5,701 nucleotides of DNA, taken from contig JBJTBE010000114.1 in NCBI GenBank assembly GCA_046091165.1, positions 1-5,701 on the forward strand. Direction: 5' to 3'. The stretch comes from F1-60-MAGs163 sp046091165 (GTDB lineage Bacteria > Actinomycetota > Thermoleophilia > Solirubrobacterales > Solirubrobacteraceae). Below are positions 4,272 through 5,701 of this stretch, in pieces. The notes below the pieces were generated by a model. The model was given only the letters and a program-made list of their open reading frames with translations. It was not told where the DNA came from and did not search any database. The translations under genes were made by a program, and so were the position numbers. Numbering within the stretch: position 1 is the first letter of the stretch; the number at the start of each line of letters is the position of its first letter.

Positions 4272-5163
4272 GGGCGCCGGCGAGGATCCGGCGGCGCAGC
4301 TCATCGCCGCGCCCGGCGGCGACCGCCCTCGCCGCCCGCCGGCTGGAGAGCTCCACGCCGTGCTCGCGGGCCAGCTCGACCAGCTCCTGGCGCTCGTCGC
4401 TCTGGCGGGCGATCTTGAGGAAGAGCCACGCCAGCAGGCCGATTGTGAGCAGCGAGCCCTCGACCATCATCAGGCCGCCGGCCGCGGCCTGGTCGGCGGT
4501 GGCGCCGATGTTCCAGTCGGCCCGGCCGGGGTCGTAGACGTCGTAGAAGGGGCGGCCGAAGACCAGGACGTTGCCCAGGATCGCGCCGGTGATGCGGACC
4601 GCGAAGATGTAGCCCAGCTGGGCGGCGTTGCCGAACCAGGCCGGCTTGGGCAGCGGCCCGAGCAGGGCGAGCCACATGTTCACGCCGAAGAAGACGAAGC
4701 CGGCGTGCTGGACTATGTGGACGAGCTCGTCCCGCACCGCGGCCTCGTGGAGCGAAGGCAGGTGCCAGAGGTAGAGGTTGCCGGCCCAGAGCAGGAAGGC
4801 GACGACCGGGTTCAGGAGGAACTGGAGATGGTTGACCACCGGCAGGCGCAGCACCGGGGCCAGCACCGGGCCGGTGAGCCCCAGGGCGATCAGCAGCGTT
4901 CCCAGGTCGCCGATCATCAGGTGCTCGGCCATGTGGACGGTGAAGAGCTCGCCGGCGGTCCCGCCGAGCCCGCCGACTGCGAAGACCGCCAGAAGCAGGC
5001 CGCCGAACATGCAGGCCTGCCGCCAGCCCGGGACCTGGCTGGTCGTCCCCCGCAGCGTGCGGACCCGGACCGCGTAGACGAGGGCGACGGCCACCGCGGG
5101 CAGGAACTGCAGGGGGGCGAGGGCCTCGCCCCCGAGGAAGGCCATGGGCAGCTGGGTCGGCAC
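4258..5163 (-). CDS. ctaG: cytochrome c oxidase assembly protein, caa3-type CtaG
   Basis: The predicted product is a 301-residue polytopic membrane protein of the Caa3_CtaG family, linked in Bacillus to formation of active caa3 oxidase, probably through copper delivery to subunit I. It is unrelated to the Cox11-type CtaG of proteobacteria. Hydrophobic segments lie near residues 15-33, 52-68, 84-105, 115-133, 150-170, 180-203 and 228-250, about seven membrane spans. Conserved residues are His77 and His81 in HMAEHLMIGD, His134 and His139 in YLWHLPSLHE, His149 and His153 in HIVQHAGF, and DQAAAGGLMM (224-232). A charged 45-residue tail after 255 should be cytoplasmic. The GTG at 5163 has no Shine-Dalgarno but has a TAACCT hexamer six bases upstream; ATG at 5145 is the alternative. 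No oxidase subunit gene is in the window, so the link is by family only. Its end overlaps the convergent HAD gene by 14 bases. Confidence 0.93.
   Translation of the reverse strand: MPTQLPMAFLGGEALAPLQFLPAVAVALVYAVRVRTLRGTTSQVPGWRQACMFGGLLLAVFAVGGLGGTAGELFTVHMAEHLMIGDLGTLLIALGLTGPVLAPVLRLPVVNHLQFLLNPVVAFLLWAGNLYLWHLPSLHEAAVRDELVHIVQHAGFVFFGVNMWLALLGPLPKPAWFGNAAQLGYIFAVRITGAILGNVLVFGRPFYDVYDPGRADWNIGATADQAAAGGLMMVEGSLLTIGLLAWLFLKIARQSDERQELVELAREHGVELSSRRAARAVAAGRGDELRRRILAGAPTAG
4275..4293 (+). terminator. GC hairpin just after the HAD stop, inside the end of ctaG
   Basis: CGCCGG (4275-4280) pairs with CCGGCG (4288-4293) around a 7-base loop, starting 4 bases past the HAD stop codon. It could stop the plus-strand operon. 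It is also coding sequence of ctaG in the other direction and has no T-run, so it may be incidental in such GC-rich DNA. Confidence 0.25.
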
Positions 5164-5169
5164 GCCCAG

Positions 5170-5175
5170 AGGTTA
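5170..5175 (-). promoter_or_regulatory. candidate -10 element for a leaderless ctaG mRNA
   Basis: TAACCT on the minus strand fits TAnnnT and ends exactly six bases before the GTG at 5163, the same spacing as in front of the phospholipase C-like gene. The transcript would begin at the start codon. It lies in the 38-base gap after the transporter gene, so ctaG may have its own promoter. No clear -35 is seen. Confidence 0.4.
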
Positions 5176-5201
5176 CGCGGCGCGGGCCGGCGCGACGAGC
5201 G

Positions 5202-5701
5202 TCAGCCGGCCGCGATCAGGACCACGCCCGACAGCGCCAGCGTGGCTCCCACCGCCTGCAGCGGCCGCAGCCGCTCGCGCAGGATCACGAAGGCCAGGAA
5301 GACGGCCACCACCGGATAGAGGGAGGAGAGCACCGCGACGATGCTGAGCGCACCTCCCTCCAGCGCCAGCCCGATGAAGGCGGTGGCGGCCACGTCGAAC
5401 GCGCCGCCGACGGCGGCCAGCGAGCCGTCGCGGCCCGACGGGCGGGCCAGCCGGCCGGCGAGCACCACCACCAGGAGCACGGGCACGGCCAGCGAGCGGG
5501 TGAGCACCAGGGTCCAGGGCACCGACTCCTCGTAGGGAACCTTGGCGAAGACCAGGAAGCAGCCCAGCCCGACGGCGGCGAGGAGAGCGATGCCGACGAC
5601 GCGCAGACCACCGGCGCGGTCCTCGTGGATCTCCTCCTCGGAGCTCTCGATCGAGGTGAGGATGATCCCGGTGACCGCTAGGCCCAGGCCGACGGCCACG
5701 A
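5202..5701 (-). CDS. EamA/DMT family transporter, C-terminal part (cut by window edge)
   Basis: This is the C-terminal portion, about 165 residues, of a drug/metabolite-transporter superfamily membrane protein. Such proteins usually have about 300 residues and ten membrane spans built from two EamA repeats. The visible part starts in the last helix of repeat 1 (VGLGLAVTGIILTS), crosses an acidic linker (IESSEEEIHEDRAG), and contains repeat 2 with about five helices. The final block has the hallmark SLYPVVAVFLAFVILRERL followed by LQAVGATLALSGVVLIAAG. A GTG at 5699 would begin in mid-repeat and cannot be the true start; the gene continues beyond the window. Substrate is unknown: the family covers amino acids, nucleotide sugars and other small molecules. 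It lies 38 bases upstream of ctaG on the same strand. Confidence 0.9.
   Translation of the reverse strand, partial: VAVGLGLAVTGIILTSIESSEEEIHEDRAGGLRVVGIALLAAVGLGCFLVFAKVPYEESVPWTLVLTRSLAVPVLLVVVLAGRLARPSGRDGSLAAVGGAFDVAATAFIGLALEGGALSIVAVLSSLYPVVAVFLAFVILRERLRPLQAVGATLALSGVVLIAAG

Noticed and set aside
5178..5195. GC-rich symmetric stretch between the transporter and ctaG as a terminator
   Set aside because: The best stem is only four base pairs with no T-run, and the region more likely holds the ctaG promoter.
4360..5319. 319-codon plus-strand frame opposite ctaG
   Set aside because: It is Gln/Asp/Glu/Gly-rich with no recognisable fold, while the minus strand encodes a clear seven-span CtaG protein.
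5697..5699. GTG at 5699 as start of the EamA transporter
   Set aside because: It would begin in the last helix of the first repeat and lose half the protein. The reading frame continues past the window edge.

Overview
The window is GC-rich (60-base lines I counted by hand in the right-hand genes are 70-73% GC) and looks like chromosomal DNA of an actinomycete-type bacterium. Four things support this: strong G/C third positions, a serine tRNA with no encoded CCA, start codons placed 6-9 bases after a -10-like hexamer without a Shine-Dalgarno, and a Nudix enzyme resembling the first half of mycobacterial MutT1. Thermoleophilia/Solirubrobacterales is a guess from overall flavour only.

Layout, left to right. 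A complete tRNA-Ser(GGA) at 51-139 is followed by a secreted PI-PLC X-domain-like phosphodiesterase (193-1155, +), whose codon use differs from the other genes. An 82-base convergent gap with small GC hairpins follows. Next is a tightly overlapping minus-strand operon read 2534 to 1238: SixA-like histidine phosphatase, Nudix hydrolase, hotdog acyl-CoA thioesterase. A 38-base divergent gap separates it from a plus-strand pair that overlaps by 8 bases: an APH-fold phosphotransferase of the ACAD10/11-LvaA type (2573-3652) and a HAD hydrolase (3645-4271). The HAD gene runs tail-to-tail into a minus-strand caa3-type CtaG cytochrome oxidase assembly protein (5163 to 4258), overlapping by 14 bases. 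Upstream of ctaG on the same strand is the C-terminal part of an EamA/DMT transporter that leaves the window at the right edge.

Functional reading. Two pairs mirror multidomain proteins known elsewhere. The kinase and HAD genes are the separated counterparts of the first two domains of animal ACAD10, which suggests phosphorylation chemistry on hydroxyacyl-CoA substrates. The Nudix and histidine phosphatase genes are the separated counterparts of the two MutT1 domains, which suggests nucleotide or dinucleotide housecleaning. The thioesterase adds an acyl-CoA theme. CtaG and EamA are ordinary membrane proteins. I see no CRISPR array, insertion sequence, phage gene or recognisable defence system. 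The unusual points are gene organisation, leaderless-type starts and the odd PLC gene, not a wholly new system.
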